Assembly (NCBI GenBank): GCA_051251645.1
Contig: JBPOEY010000004.1
Coordinates: 192,801-256,800 of the forward strand
DNA from: Litorimonas sp051251645
GTDB lineage: Bacteria > Pseudomonadota > Alphaproteobacteria > Caulobacterales > Maricaulaceae
DNA: 64,000 nt
Direction: 5' to 3'
In this document: positions 9,545-18,300 of the stretch, piece after piece
Layout: every line of letters begins with the position of its first letter
Numbering within the stretch: position 1 is the stretch's first letter
Position numbers and translations under genes: made by a program
Notes under the pieces: generated by a model
The model's input: only the letters and a program-made list of their open reading frames with translations
The model's database searches: none
What the model was told of the DNA's origin: nothing

Positions 9545-12500
9545 ATGCAAAAGCTTTTACGTCAGATGAAGAAGAATGGCTCCGCCTCCCGCGTCGACCT
9601 TGCGCTAGGCGCAATGGTCCTTCTCAGTGGGTTGGCGCTTCTCTTTGTTTTGATCCTCTTTCCCATTGACGGCGTGTCCGGCGGCGGCCTCCCGCGCTTT
9701 CTAGGTCGTTTTCACCCGCTCATTTTACACTTCCCAATCGTTTTGCTGCCGCTCGCCTTGGGGGCCGAGCTTTTCAGGTTTTCGTCGTCGCCATGGCGCA
9801 AATGGGCCGCGGCCGGGCTGCCATTGCTTTTCCTTGCGGCGGTTATGGCGAATCTGACGGCGTGCTTGGGAATATTACTGGCGGCTAATGAGGGACATGC
9901 GGGTGAATTGATTAGGCGTCATAGATTGCTGGGTGTCGGTGTTGCCGTGTTTGCCAATGTTGCGCTTGGTCTGCGCATGGCTGCGCAGGTGCGTCCCAGC
10001 CATAAGGTTATGGCGCCAGCGCTTTTAACAACTCTATTTGCGGGTTGTGCCTTGATGATGTTTGCCGCTCATGATGGCGGTAGTATGGTTCATGGACAAA
10101 GTTATCTATCGCAATATGCGCCGGGTCCACTCAAGAAAATCTTCGCATCGTCACGCACCAAGGGCACTATAAAGTCTGCGGATTCGAAAAAGTTCACGGC
10201 TTCGGGGTTTCGGCAGAATGAAGTGCTTTTGACGGCCTTCTCTAGTGATGTTGCGCCGACAATAGAGCGCTATTGTAGTAGTTGTCACGGCCCGAGCAAA
10301 CAGAAGGGCGGCATTCGATTTGATGAATTGAGCGCCGCGATGGAATCGGATCTTGATGTGGATGTGTGGTCGTCGGTCCGGGACGCTCTGAACGCCCACC
10401 AGATGCCGCCGCCTAAAGAAGCGCGTCAACCTAGTCCGCAAGACCGGCAAAGGATCGTCAGCTGGATCGATCAATCCTTCGAGCATGTCGCCTCACAACG
10501 CCTCGCCAATCGCAGATCCCCGATGCGGCGCCTGACGGTCGACGAATATGTTACCACACTTCAAGACCTGTTTGGAACATCCTTCAAGTTTGGCGAGGCG
10601 TTACCGTCTGCGCCAAAATCAGATCATGGATATTCACGCGACGCATCCTTGTTGCGTGTATCAGCTTTGGAAATGGAGTATTTTCTGAGCATCGCGCGTG
10701 ACGCTGTTGATACTTACGTCCTATTCGAAGAGCCAATCCCCGAGAGCGAGCACTTTATAATAGAGTTCGAAAACACATTATATCGCCCGGGTGTCGATGG
10801 GGGGTATTCTGTTGAAGAACCGCTTTCGAACGCTGAACTGACGAGCAAGCTTAAGGACAAAGATGCAAAGCCTGCCGTCTATGCTGATCGTACACTGTTT
10901 CCTCTACCCGACGGTCCAACCGTGGCGGGTAGTGGGCTACAACGCGCCGTTATACAGAAGTTCAACGGCAAATATGCACGGTTTCAGAGTCGTCAGCCCC
11001 ATAAAGGTGGAGAGTTGATCGCTAAGGTGCGGGCGGCTGCCAAGCTGGGCAAAGATGGGACCGCCCCGCAGCTCAGGCTGCGGGTTGGTGTCAGCGCAGG
11101 CAGTGATTTTGCCGCTGCGACTTTGGGGGAATGTGATGTCACCGCACCGATCAGCGATCCTCAAACCTGCACATTCCGTGTTCCCCTGCGGGATATCCCG
11201 GTGGAGTTTGACGGCGACCCTAAAACATTGACGGCACTTGTGTTCAACACTGCGCGCGTCCCTGGTGCCGTATATGGAATCGACCCCGACGGATTAAACC
11301 GCAGCCCTAATCGCCCCCGACTTTTAGCGCGGCTTAGAAAAGCGACGATGGAAGCGATCGAGAGCAAGGGCGCCATGCGCAAAGCCGAAATGAACGAGCT
11401 TTATCTGGATTCGCTTGAAATTGATATTGTGCCGTTTGGTGTCGATCAGAGCAAGCCACTTTGGCGCGTCGACGCCGTGCGGGCCGCGCAAAATTCAGGT
11501 GCTGAGGCGCGCGCTGTGGCAGAGGATACGTTGTTCGAATTTATGCGCCGTGCCTACCGTCGACCGGTCTCTAATGCAGAAGTGTCCGAAATGCTGGCGC
11601 TTTACGACCAGTTCGTTCTGGATGGAGACAACTTCCAGCGCGCATTGAGTGAAACGATGAGTTCCGTGCTCATATCGGATCAATTCCTGTACATCGCCGC
11701 TCCCGTGCCGAGCAATCCTGACTTGGCACTGTCTGGCGATGAGCGCACTCAACTCGCCGCACGACTATCTTACTTCTTATGGAATTCCTTACCAGATGAT
11801 CGCCTGATGGATTTAGCGTCGGAAGACCGTCTCACCGATCCGGCGGTTTTAGCCTCCGAAATCAGCCGCATGCTGGACGATAATCGAGCGAGGCGATTTA
11901 CGGAAAAGTTCGCGAAAGAATGGCTCCGACTCGACAAGTTTGAATTGGTTGCAGTTAATCCGGAATTCTACCCTTTCTATGATGATGATCTTGGCGCGGA
12001 TATGGTCGCCGAAACGATCACGACATTTCAAGAAATCTTTCACGGCCATAAGGATGCACGCGAATTGATTGCGTCGGATACTGTTTATGTAAACCAGCGC
12101 CTTGCCCGGCATTATGGATTGCCACCGGTTACGGGCGGTGATTTCCAAGCCGTAAAAGTGCCTGATTACCGCTCGCGCGGGGGTCTCTTACAGCAAGGCG
12201 CGGTGCTGACGATGACCGCCGACGGGCAGGAGTCCAATCCGATATATCGCGGTGTCTGGATATTAGAGCGAATCCTGAACGATCCACCGCCGCCGCCGCC
12301 GCCATCTGTGCCGCCGCTAGAAGAAGCGTCCGAAGATCTGGGGCCATTGACGCTGAAACAGAAAATCGAACGTCATCGGTCACAAAGCGCGTGTTCAGCC
12401 TGCCATGCGAAAATCGATCCGTGGGGATTGGCGCTTGAAAATTTTGACGCCATCGGCGCAAGCCGGAAAGAGGCTTTGGTGATTAATGCCAGTAGTGGAA

Positions 12501-12847
12501 TCCGGTCCTACTTGGCCATTGATGTAAGCACAGTTGTTGACACTGGCGAGGAAATCAACGGTTCGGATGAACTGTCCGAGTTCATCTATTCTGCGCGCGA
12601 AGAGGAATTCACCCGGTCATTGACATGGCATATGACGGCTTATGCCCTCGGCCGTGTGCCAAACATCGGCGACGAAGCCGAGATCGACCAGATATATGCC
12701 TACTTCAGAGCATCCGGTTACAAAATTCCGGCCTTGGTATTGGCTATAACGCAAAGCGACGTATTCCAAGCCGCGCCGGTTACAGTTGTTGCCTCATATG
12801 CGGGCAGCACGCAGCCGGTTACAGTGTCCGGTAGTCAGGATGAGTAG
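9545..12847 (+). CDS. Membrane-anchored multidomain c-type cytochrome (DUF2231-like + PSCyt1 + DUF1587/1592/1588/1585)
   Basis: Large protein (about 1100 residues from the ATG at 9545; the frame is open from a TTG at 9437, and 9566 is another possible start). The first ~200 residues contain about five hydrophobic segments including FHPLILHFPIVLLPLALG, resembling the DUF2231 membrane domain. A CxxCH haem site (CSSCHG, about Cys280 counted from 9437) follows, then the domain order known from planctomycete 'PSD' proteins (RRLTVDEYVTTLQDLFG; RRAYRRPVSNAEVSEML; RLSYFLWNSLPDDRLM; GLLQQGAVLTMTADG). A second CxxCH (CSACHAKIDPWGLALE, about Cys986) lies near the C-terminus. A proline run (PPPPPPPS) sits before it. 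Ten bp upstream of the DUF1552 gene, its usual partner. The function of this pair is not established; electron transfer in the periplasm is likely. Confidence 0.85.
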   Translation: MQKLLRQMKKNGSASRVDLALGAMVLLSGLALLFVLILFPIDGVSGGGLPRFLGRFHPLILHFPIVLLPLALGAELFRFSSSPWRKWAAAGLPLLFLAAVMANLTACLGILLAANEGHAGELIRRHRLLGVGVAVFANVALGLRMAAQVRPSHKVMAPALLTTLFAGCALMMFAAHDGGSMVHGQSYLSQYAPGPLKKIFASSRTKGTIKSADSKKFTASGFRQNEVLLTAFSSDVAPTIERYCSSCHGPSKQKGGIRFDELSAAMESDLDVDVWSSVRDALNAHQMPPPKEARQPSPQDRQRIVSWIDQSFEHVASQRLANRRSPMRRLTVDEYVTTLQDLFGTSFKFGEALPSAPKSDHGYSRDASLLRVSALEMEYFLSIARDAVDTYVLFEEPIPESEHFIIEFENTLYRPGVDGGYSVEEPLSNAELTSKLKDKDAKPAVYADRTLFPLPDGPTVAGSGLQRAVIQKFNGKYARFQSRQPHKGGELIAKVRAAAKLGKDGTAPQLRLRVGVSAGSDFAAATLGECDVTAPISDPQTCTFRVPLRDIPVEFDGDPKTLTALVFNTARVPGAVYGIDPDGLNRSPNRPRLLARLRKATMEAIESKGAMRKAEMNELYLDSLEIDIVPFGVDQSKPLWRVDAVRAAQNSGAEARAVAEDTLFEFMRRAYRRPVSNAEVSEMLALYDQFVLDGDNFQRALSETMSSVLISDQFLYIAAPVPSNPDLALSGDERTQLAARLSYFLWNSLPDDRLMDLASEDRLTDPAVLASEISRMLDDNRARRFTEKFAKEWLRLDKFELVAVNPEFYPFYDDDLGADMVAETITTFQEIFHGHKDARELIASDTVYVNQRLARHYGLPPVTGGDFQAVKVPDYRSRGGLLQQGAVLTMTADGQESNPIYRGVWILERILNDPPPPPPPSVPPLEEASEDLGPLTLKQKIERHRSQSACSACHAKIDPWGLALENFDAIGASRKEALVINASSGIRSYLAIDVSTVVDTGEEINGSDELSEFIYSAREEEFTRSLTWHMTAYALGRVPNIGDEAEIDQIYAYFRASGYKIPALVLAITQSDVFQAAPVTVVASYAGSTQPVTVSGSQDE

Positions 12848-12856
12848 AGGTCCAAA

Positions 12857-14236
12857 ATGAAAAAGTTTATTCATCCATCGCGCCGCAGGCTTATACAAAC
12901 CGGAATTGCAGGTCTTGCTCTACCTCCTTTGGCGTCTCTGATTGGGATTCAGGGCAGTGCCTTTGCGGCGAGTTCTGCCGCGTCTGAAACCGTCGTGGCG
13001 CGAAAACCGGCGCGGCTGGTCACGATATTTTTTCCCAATGGCGTCGCTCTGCCGCCAGCCTCGGATGCAGACTATCAGGATTGGCACTGGTTTCCACACA
13101 ATCCAGGCGCGGATTACACCCTAACTAATCCGCTATCGCCGCTATCGCCGCACCGCGCCAACATGTCGATTTTGTCGGGATTCTCACACCCGCATCTCCG
13201 GTCCAGCGTTCCTCATTCTACCGCGGCGCAATTCCTAACTGGCGACGATCAATCAAAGGGCTTTAGCAACTCCATTAGCTATGATCAGGTTTTTGCGAAT
13301 GAGATTGATGGAGCCACGCGGTTTTCGTCAGTGGTTCTGTCGACGGCCGGCGGTGCCGGAAGTATTGGCCGCCCGTCCACAATATCTGTGAATCGTGACG
13401 GTGCACTTATGCCCGCCATGTCTGAACCGAAACAGATTTTTGACCGTCTCTTTACTGTGGACCCGGGCGGGGCAGAACAACGGGCGAAGGACATCATCCG
13501 CGACCGGAGTATTCTAGATCGCGTAAGTTCTAGGCTGAAAAATCTGCAAGGCGATTTGTCGACTGACGATCGCTCTCAACTCGACGCATATCTGACAGCG
13601 ACACGGACGTTGGAACGGCAACTCGAACGCGCTAATAACTGGCTAAATATTCCCAAGCCGGATGTTGATGCGTCGCAGTTTGATTTTAATTCGGAGCCAA
13701 CGCGCGAGCTTGGCACAAATTATATGCGGACGATGTTCGATCTGATCCATATGGCGTTGCTGACTGATTCGACCCGGGTTGTGAGCTATCAGACTTCAAA
13801 AGAAGGGGCAGAAGGTCGGGGGAACCAGCTTCCCTATGCGGCCGGTTTATCTCTGCACCATCATCAGCTTACCCATAGCGCGGCGCGCGACAAAGGCGGC
13901 TGGGAACGCTGGTCGAAGTTCGATCAATACATGACGGAACGCTTGTCGGAGTTCCTGACGAAAATGGGAGAAACACCCGATCCTCTCGCAGAGGGCAGCT
14001 TGCTGGATAATACGATCGTGCTCTACGGCAGCGGAACCAGCAAAACCCATGTCGGTAAAAATTATCCGCTGATTGTTGCCGGCGGGAAGAATTTGGGACT
14101 GAAACACGGCGCTTTCCATCGTTTCGATGAGGAGCGGCCATTCAACGATGTGCTCTATACGCTGCTAACGCGGGTCGGCGTGGAGACAGACCAGTTTGGG
14201 GATAGTAAAGGCTTAGTCGACGATATTCTGGTTTAG
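12857..14236 (+). CDS. DUF1552 family protein, Tat-exported
   Basis: 459 residues. The N-terminus RRRLIQTGIAGLALPPLAS is a twin-arginine signal, so the protein is folded in the cytoplasm and exported to the periplasm. The body matches the DUF1552 pattern (FFPNGVALPP, SILSGFSHPH, HSTAAQFLTG, SYDQVFAN, HHHQLTHS, IVLYGSGTS), a family related to DUF1501 and distantly to alkaline-phosphatase/sulfatase-like folds. It follows the DUF1592/1588 cytochrome by 10 bp with an AGGTCC ribosome region, an arrangement seen widely in Planctomycetes and some Proteobacteria. Activity is unknown; placement in a fucan locus suggests a part in periplasmic oxidation or desulfation. Confidence 0.85.
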   Translation: MKKFIHPSRRRLIQTGIAGLALPPLASLIGIQGSAFAASSAASETVVARKPARLVTIFFPNGVALPPASDADYQDWHWFPHNPGADYTLTNPLSPLSPHRANMSILSGFSHPHLRSSVPHSTAAQFLTGDDQSKGFSNSISYDQVFANEIDGATRFSSVVLSTAGGAGSIGRPSTISVNRDGALMPAMSEPKQIFDRLFTVDPGGAEQRAKDIIRDRSILDRVSSRLKNLQGDLSTDDRSQLDAYLTATRTLERQLERANNWLNIPKPDVDASQFDFNSEPTRELGTNYMRTMFDLIHMALLTDSTRVVSYQTSKEGAEGRGNQLPYAAGLSLHHHQLTHSAARDKGGWERWSKFDQYMTERLSEFLTKMGETPDPLAEGSLLDNTIVLYGSGTSKTHVGKNYPLIVAGGKNLGLKHGAFHRFDEERPFNDVLYTLLTRVGVETDQFGDSKGLVDDILV

Positions 14237-14503
14237 TGCAGCATCTTGATTGTTTTTATAAAAAACCTGCGGCCATAGAGAGTCAGTCGGATCAAACCTG
14301 ATTGTTCGCACGACCCAGTAAAAATTCACCTATCACTTTCATAAACGCCCGCCTTTCTGTATATAAAACATAAGACTATATAAAAACCTAGTTGTGTCTG
14401 CTGCTAGGGTCGAGGTGTGAGAAAAAAACAATTGCCCACGCGGCACTGACAGTACGTTCGAAGGGCTGAAACCGCTCTGGCTACGGATGTGTAAGGGACC
14501 AAA
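14237..14503. promoter_or_regulatory. Intergenic region with AT-rich motifs ahead of a GH29 gene
   Basis: 267 bp without a gene. It contains TATATAAAACA at 14360-14370 and a second similar stretch CTATATAAAAACCTA at 14376-14390. Related AT-rich words occur before other locus genes (24611, 44373, 57031). It likely holds the promoter of the run beginning with the fucosidase at 14504. Confidence 0.35.
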
Positions 14504-16402
14504 ATGACTTTAAGCGCCAGATTTTGCCGCCCTATATATCTCCTTATATTTTGTGTGTTCAATGTTCTTGCTTTAACGGCGTGTTCGACCTCCGCAAATA
14601 AACCGTCCCCGCCATCGTCCTCGCCAACTTCTACAGTGCCAGAGATGCCACTCGTTCGGGAATGGGCGTCCTCAGTTCAGGAATGGAAAGATCAGGACGC
14701 CTTCACCCCAACAAAAGCGGATTGGTACAAAGACGCGCGGTTCGGGATGTTCATCCATTGGGGTCTTTATTCGCAAGCGGGCGGGGAATGGAAGGGCGAG
14801 CGCTATTACGGCATTACAGAATGGCTGATGAAGCGCTCTGAAGAGTCAACGGAAGACTATTCCAAGCTGGCCGCAGAGTTTAATCCGACGGCTTTTGATG
14901 CAAAGGCCTGGGTCACGCTCGCAAAAGATGCGGGCATGAAATATATCGTCATTACCTCCAAACATCATGACAGCTTTGCGCTTTTCGACAGCGCCGCCAG
15001 CGATTTTGACATCATTGATGCAACTCCCTTTGGACGTGACCCGTTGAAGGAACTGGCCGATGAAGCCGCCGTGCAGGGTATAAAACTTGGCTTCTATTAC
15101 TCACAATATCAGGATTGGACCGATCCCAATGCGGGCGGCAATGATTGGGAGTTCGACAAAGCCGACCAAGATTACGAGATTTATCGCCACGGTAAGGCGC
15201 TGCCGCAGATTAAGGAACTTCTGACGAATTATGGAGATGTCGGCATCGTCTGGTTCGACACGCCTGGAAATACATCGAAAGCCGATGCCGAAGCATTTGT
15301 CGATTTCGTGGAGGCGCTACAACCAAAGGCGCTGATTTCCAGCCGGGTCGGACATGGCCTCGGTGATTTCAAAACCATGCGCGATGCCGAGCTGCCGACA
15401 CGGCCAATCAAGGACCGGCCATGGGAAGCTATTTTCACGCATAATGACAGTTGGGGCTATTCTGCGTTCGATACGAATTTCAAATCCACGACAGAGCTTC
15501 TCAAAAAACTCTCATATGTCGCCAGTAAGGGCGGTAATTTGATGGTGAATATCGGACCGGATGGCAGCGGTCGATTGCCGGAGGGGTCGACGAGGCGTTT
15601 CAAAAAGGTTGGAGATTGGCTCGAAAAAAACGGTGAAGCGATTTACGGCACGCATGGCTCGCCTCTGGGGGATATGCCGTGGGGCGCAATAACATATCGG
15701 CCCGGTGCTTTGTATTTCCATGTCTATAATAAGCCTAAAGACGGGATTTTGGTGATTCCGAATATGTCTGCGACTGCCAGATCGGCGCGGTTTTTGGACG
15801 GTTTTGAAGAAATTCCGTGGACGATGCGCGGCGGGGATTTGTACATTCCATTGCCGGATAAGTTACCGGACGATAGAAATACTATCGTAAAATTCTCCTT
15901 TGTTGGCGATCTTAAAACCGTTGGGGATGGCTTGCCAACACAGGTGAGTTTAAACTATCACGAAACAATTCTGTCGCCAGCGACCGCGCAATATAAGGGA
16001 TCGGCAAAGGCTGCCCGGCTGCGAAATGGACACTATTTCGGCGATTGGAAATATGCCGATAGTTTTCGTGGGCTGGATAGTCCGGGTGATGCAGCGATTT
16101 GGCCACTGAGGGTCATGGAACCGGGTGAATACCGCATTAGCGCGACCTATGCAGCCAATGCGGATAGTGCGGGTCAGGAAGGACTGTTGGAGGTTGCTAG
16201 CCAAACAATTCAGTTTAGGGTCCTGCGCACATCTGAACGGACCGGAAAATATGAATTGTGCGATCCGCTCCCAACGATTGACCACGATTTAGGGCTGGTT
16301 CGTTTTTCGAAGGCGGGTGAGTACAGCCTCGTTCTTAAGCCCCGTGCGGACGGCGATAATCTCTTTACCCTCACGGAGCTAAAACTCCAGCCGGTCGATT
16401 AA
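14504..16402 (+). CDS. GH29 alpha-L-fucosidase, lipoprotein with C-terminal beta-domain
   Basis: 632-residue exo-fucosidase that would release terminal L-fucose. Lipobox LTAC gives an acylated Cys27. The GH29 barrel shows HWGLY (85-89), the substrate-binding TSKHHDSF (His154/155) and the catalytic nucleophile Asp252 in IVWFDTPG. After the barrel (ends about residue 400) come the usual small beta domain and an additional C-terminal region of about 150 residues (GEYRISATYAA, LKLQPVD) also present in the GH29 at 46062. The stop overlaps the start of the next sulfatase (TAATG), so a fucosidase and a sulfatase are translated together. Linkage specificity cannot be assigned. Confidence 0.93.
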   Translation: MTLSARFCRPIYLLIFCVFNVLALTACSTSANKPSPPSSSPTSTVPEMPLVREWASSVQEWKDQDAFTPTKADWYKDARFGMFIHWGLYSQAGGEWKGERYYGITEWLMKRSEESTEDYSKLAAEFNPTAFDAKAWVTLAKDAGMKYIVITSKHHDSFALFDSAASDFDIIDATPFGRDPLKELADEAAVQGIKLGFYYSQYQDWTDPNAGGNDWEFDKADQDYEIYRHGKALPQIKELLTNYGDVGIVWFDTPGNTSKADAEAFVDFVEALQPKALISSRVGHGLGDFKTMRDAELPTRPIKDRPWEAIFTHNDSWGYSAFDTNFKSTTELLKKLSYVASKGGNLMVNIGPDGSGRLPEGSTRRFKKVGDWLEKNGEAIYGTHGSPLGDMPWGAITYRPGALYFHVYNKPKDGILVIPNMSATARSARFLDGFEEIPWTMRGGDLYIPLPDKLPDDRNTIVKFSFVGDLKTVGDGLPTQVSLNYHETILSPATAQYKGSAKAARLRNGHYFGDWKYADSFRGLDSPGDAAIWPLRVMEPGEYRISATYAANADSAGQEGLLEVASQTIQFRVLRTSERTGKYELCDPLPTIDHDLGLVRFSKAGEYSLVLKPRADGDNLFTLTELKLQPVD

Positions 16403-18279
16403 TGATGACTCTTTTCAAAAAAATATACGCTCTTGTAATTACTGCAGGATTAGTGGTGGCTGGCTGCGCGAATGAAACCAAGCAGGCGCAATCCAAATCG
16501 CTAAACGCTGATCATCCCAACATCATCCTCGTCATGACAGATGACCAAGGGTACGGCGATGTGGGCGTGCTGGGGAATCCGCTGGTCAACACGCCGCATA
16601 TCGACGCGATGCATGCGGAGTCTGTGCGTCTCACCGATTTTCATGTCGACCCGACATGTTCGCCAACGCGCGCGGCTTTGATGACCGGGCAGTATTCGAT
16701 GGAAGCAGGCGTCTGGCACACGGTAATGGGGCGCTCGCTTTTGCCGACGGAAAAAGTCACCCTTGCCGAGCATCTCGAACTTGCGGGGTACAAAACAGCG
16801 ATGTTCGGGAAATGGCATTTGGGCGACAATTACCCGTTCAGGCCCGAGGACCAAGGCTTTCAGACGGCGGTTACTCATGGCGGCGGCGGCGTTGGACAGA
16901 CTCCGGATTATTGGGGCAACACTCAATTTAACGATACCTACTATGTGAATAGCGAGCCGGTAAAATTCGAAGGCAACGCGACCGATATCTGGTTTGATCA
17001 GGCGGAGGCATTCGTCAAAAATTCAGATGACGCACCGGTCTTTGCCTATGTGTCGCTGAACTCCCCGCACACGCCGTGGCGCGCGCCTGAGGACTATATC
17101 CAGCCTTATCGCGACATTGGCTATCCGGCGCCGATGGCAAATTTCTACGGTATGATTACGCATTTGGATGAGCGCGTCGGCGACCTTAGGGAGATTGCCG
17201 ATAACATGCCAAATGGCCGTCCGACCTATTTCATCTTCATGACGGATAATGGCTCCAGTTTTAGTTATAATAATAGAACGATGGGCAAAACGCCCGATGC
17301 AACGCTGAAATCCTTGTTAGATAAATCTGACAATCCAGATTGGGTCGAAAATGACGGGATGCGGGGCTATAAGTCCTCCGTATATGAAGGGGGGCACCGC
17401 GTTCCGTTTTTTATTACCGGACCTGACTTGCCGGTTGATCGGGACGTTGATGTTCTGTCTGCGCATTTTGATGTGCTTCCGACGCTCCTTGATTTGGCCA
17501 ATGTCCCGTTTAGCTATGATGATCTGAATGGGAAAAGCCTCGCGCCTTTCATCACCTCTGCAGGCACTAAATCTGATTGGGATCGAACCCTGATCGTCAC
17601 AAATCAACGCGTGTTTATACCGTCAATAGAACGCCCAATGAGCGTAATGACCGAGCGGTGGCGCTATGTCGTTCACGGCGGGCAGAGCGGCACCGTCGAA
17701 CTCTTCGATATTATCGCGGATCCGAGTCAGACGGCAGATATCTCAGAGCAGCACCCGGATGTAGTCGCTGAACTTACAGAGGCGTTGGAGAGATGGTGGT
17801 CGCGCTATGATTTAGAGGAATATCCAACGGCTAAAATTCCAGTGGGTATGTTAGAAGACCCAGAGGTTCGCCTCACCAGTATGGATTGGATGGAAGCCAA
17901 TCACGCGAATGATGTTGCTTGGTTTCCCAATCACCCGATCAAATTTGGCGGCGACCTGACGCATGGTGGATGGAGAAACAAGGAAGCCCGGTACACGCCT
18001 TTTCCCTGGTATCTCGATGCTCAAAGCAGTGGGCGCTATAAAGTAGAACTCTACCTTCACGACCGTCCTGCCAATAAAGCGATTGGTAAAAGCCAGGCTG
18101 TCCTGTTGGTTAATGACGAGAGGTATACCGCCGAACTATCGCCCTCCCAAACCCACGCCACCTTTGATGTCCCCTTTATGGAGGGATTCATGAAGCTGAC
18201 CGGATGGTTTCAGGACGATACGGACGATGACACGCAACGGGTGCCGACATTTTACACTTATGTGAGCAAAGCCGAGTAA
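16402..18279 (+). CDS. S1-family sulfatase, lipoprotein, long form with extra C-terminal domain
   Basis: 625 residues. Two adjacent ATGs (16402 and 16405) are possible starts. Lipobox VAGC (Cys22). DD metal ligands in VMTDDQGYGD, formylglycine Cys86 in TCSPTRAAL, then GKWHLGDNYPFRP and GGGVGQTPDYWGN. About 135 residues after the sulfatase fold (from about 490) form a separate domain starting LTSMDWM and including YLHDRPANKAIG, shared with the sulfatases at 32637 and 51738. Overlaps the upstream fucosidase stop. Function: removal of sulfate esters, probably on fucose residues. Confidence 0.93.
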   Translation: MMTLFKKIYALVITAGLVVAGCANETKQAQSKSLNADHPNIILVMTDDQGYGDVGVLGNPLVNTPHIDAMHAESVRLTDFHVDPTCSPTRAALMTGQYSMEAGVWHTVMGRSLLPTEKVTLAEHLELAGYKTAMFGKWHLGDNYPFRPEDQGFQTAVTHGGGGVGQTPDYWGNTQFNDTYYVNSEPVKFEGNATDIWFDQAEAFVKNSDDAPVFAYVSLNSPHTPWRAPEDYIQPYRDIGYPAPMANFYGMITHLDERVGDLREIADNMPNGRPTYFIFMTDNGSSFSYNNRTMGKTPDATLKSLLDKSDNPDWVENDGMRGYKSSVYEGGHRVPFFITGPDLPVDRDVDVLSAHFDVLPTLLDLANVPFSYDDLNGKSLAPFITSAGTKSDWDRTLIVTNQRVFIPSIERPMSVMTERWRYVVHGGQSGTVELFDIIADPSQTADISEQHPDVVAELTEALERWWSRYDLEEYPTAKIPVGMLEDPEVRLTSMDWMEANHANDVAWFPNHPIKFGGDLTHGGWRNKEARYTPFPWYLDAQSSGRYKVELYLHDRPANKAIGKSQAVLLVNDERYTAELSPSQTHATFDVPFMEGFMKLTGWFQDDTDDDTQRVPTFYTYVSKAE

Positions 18280-18300
18280 TTTGGCTTTAAGGCGGATTTT

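Noticed and set aside
12290..12306. CCGCCGCCGCC run in the cytochrome gene as a repeat or frameshift signal
   Set aside because: It encodes a proline run in frame; the CxxCH site follows normally.
14248..14262. TTTTTATAAAAA palindrome after the DUF1552 gene as a terminator
   Set aside because: A+T-only stem with no G-C pairs; too weak to call.
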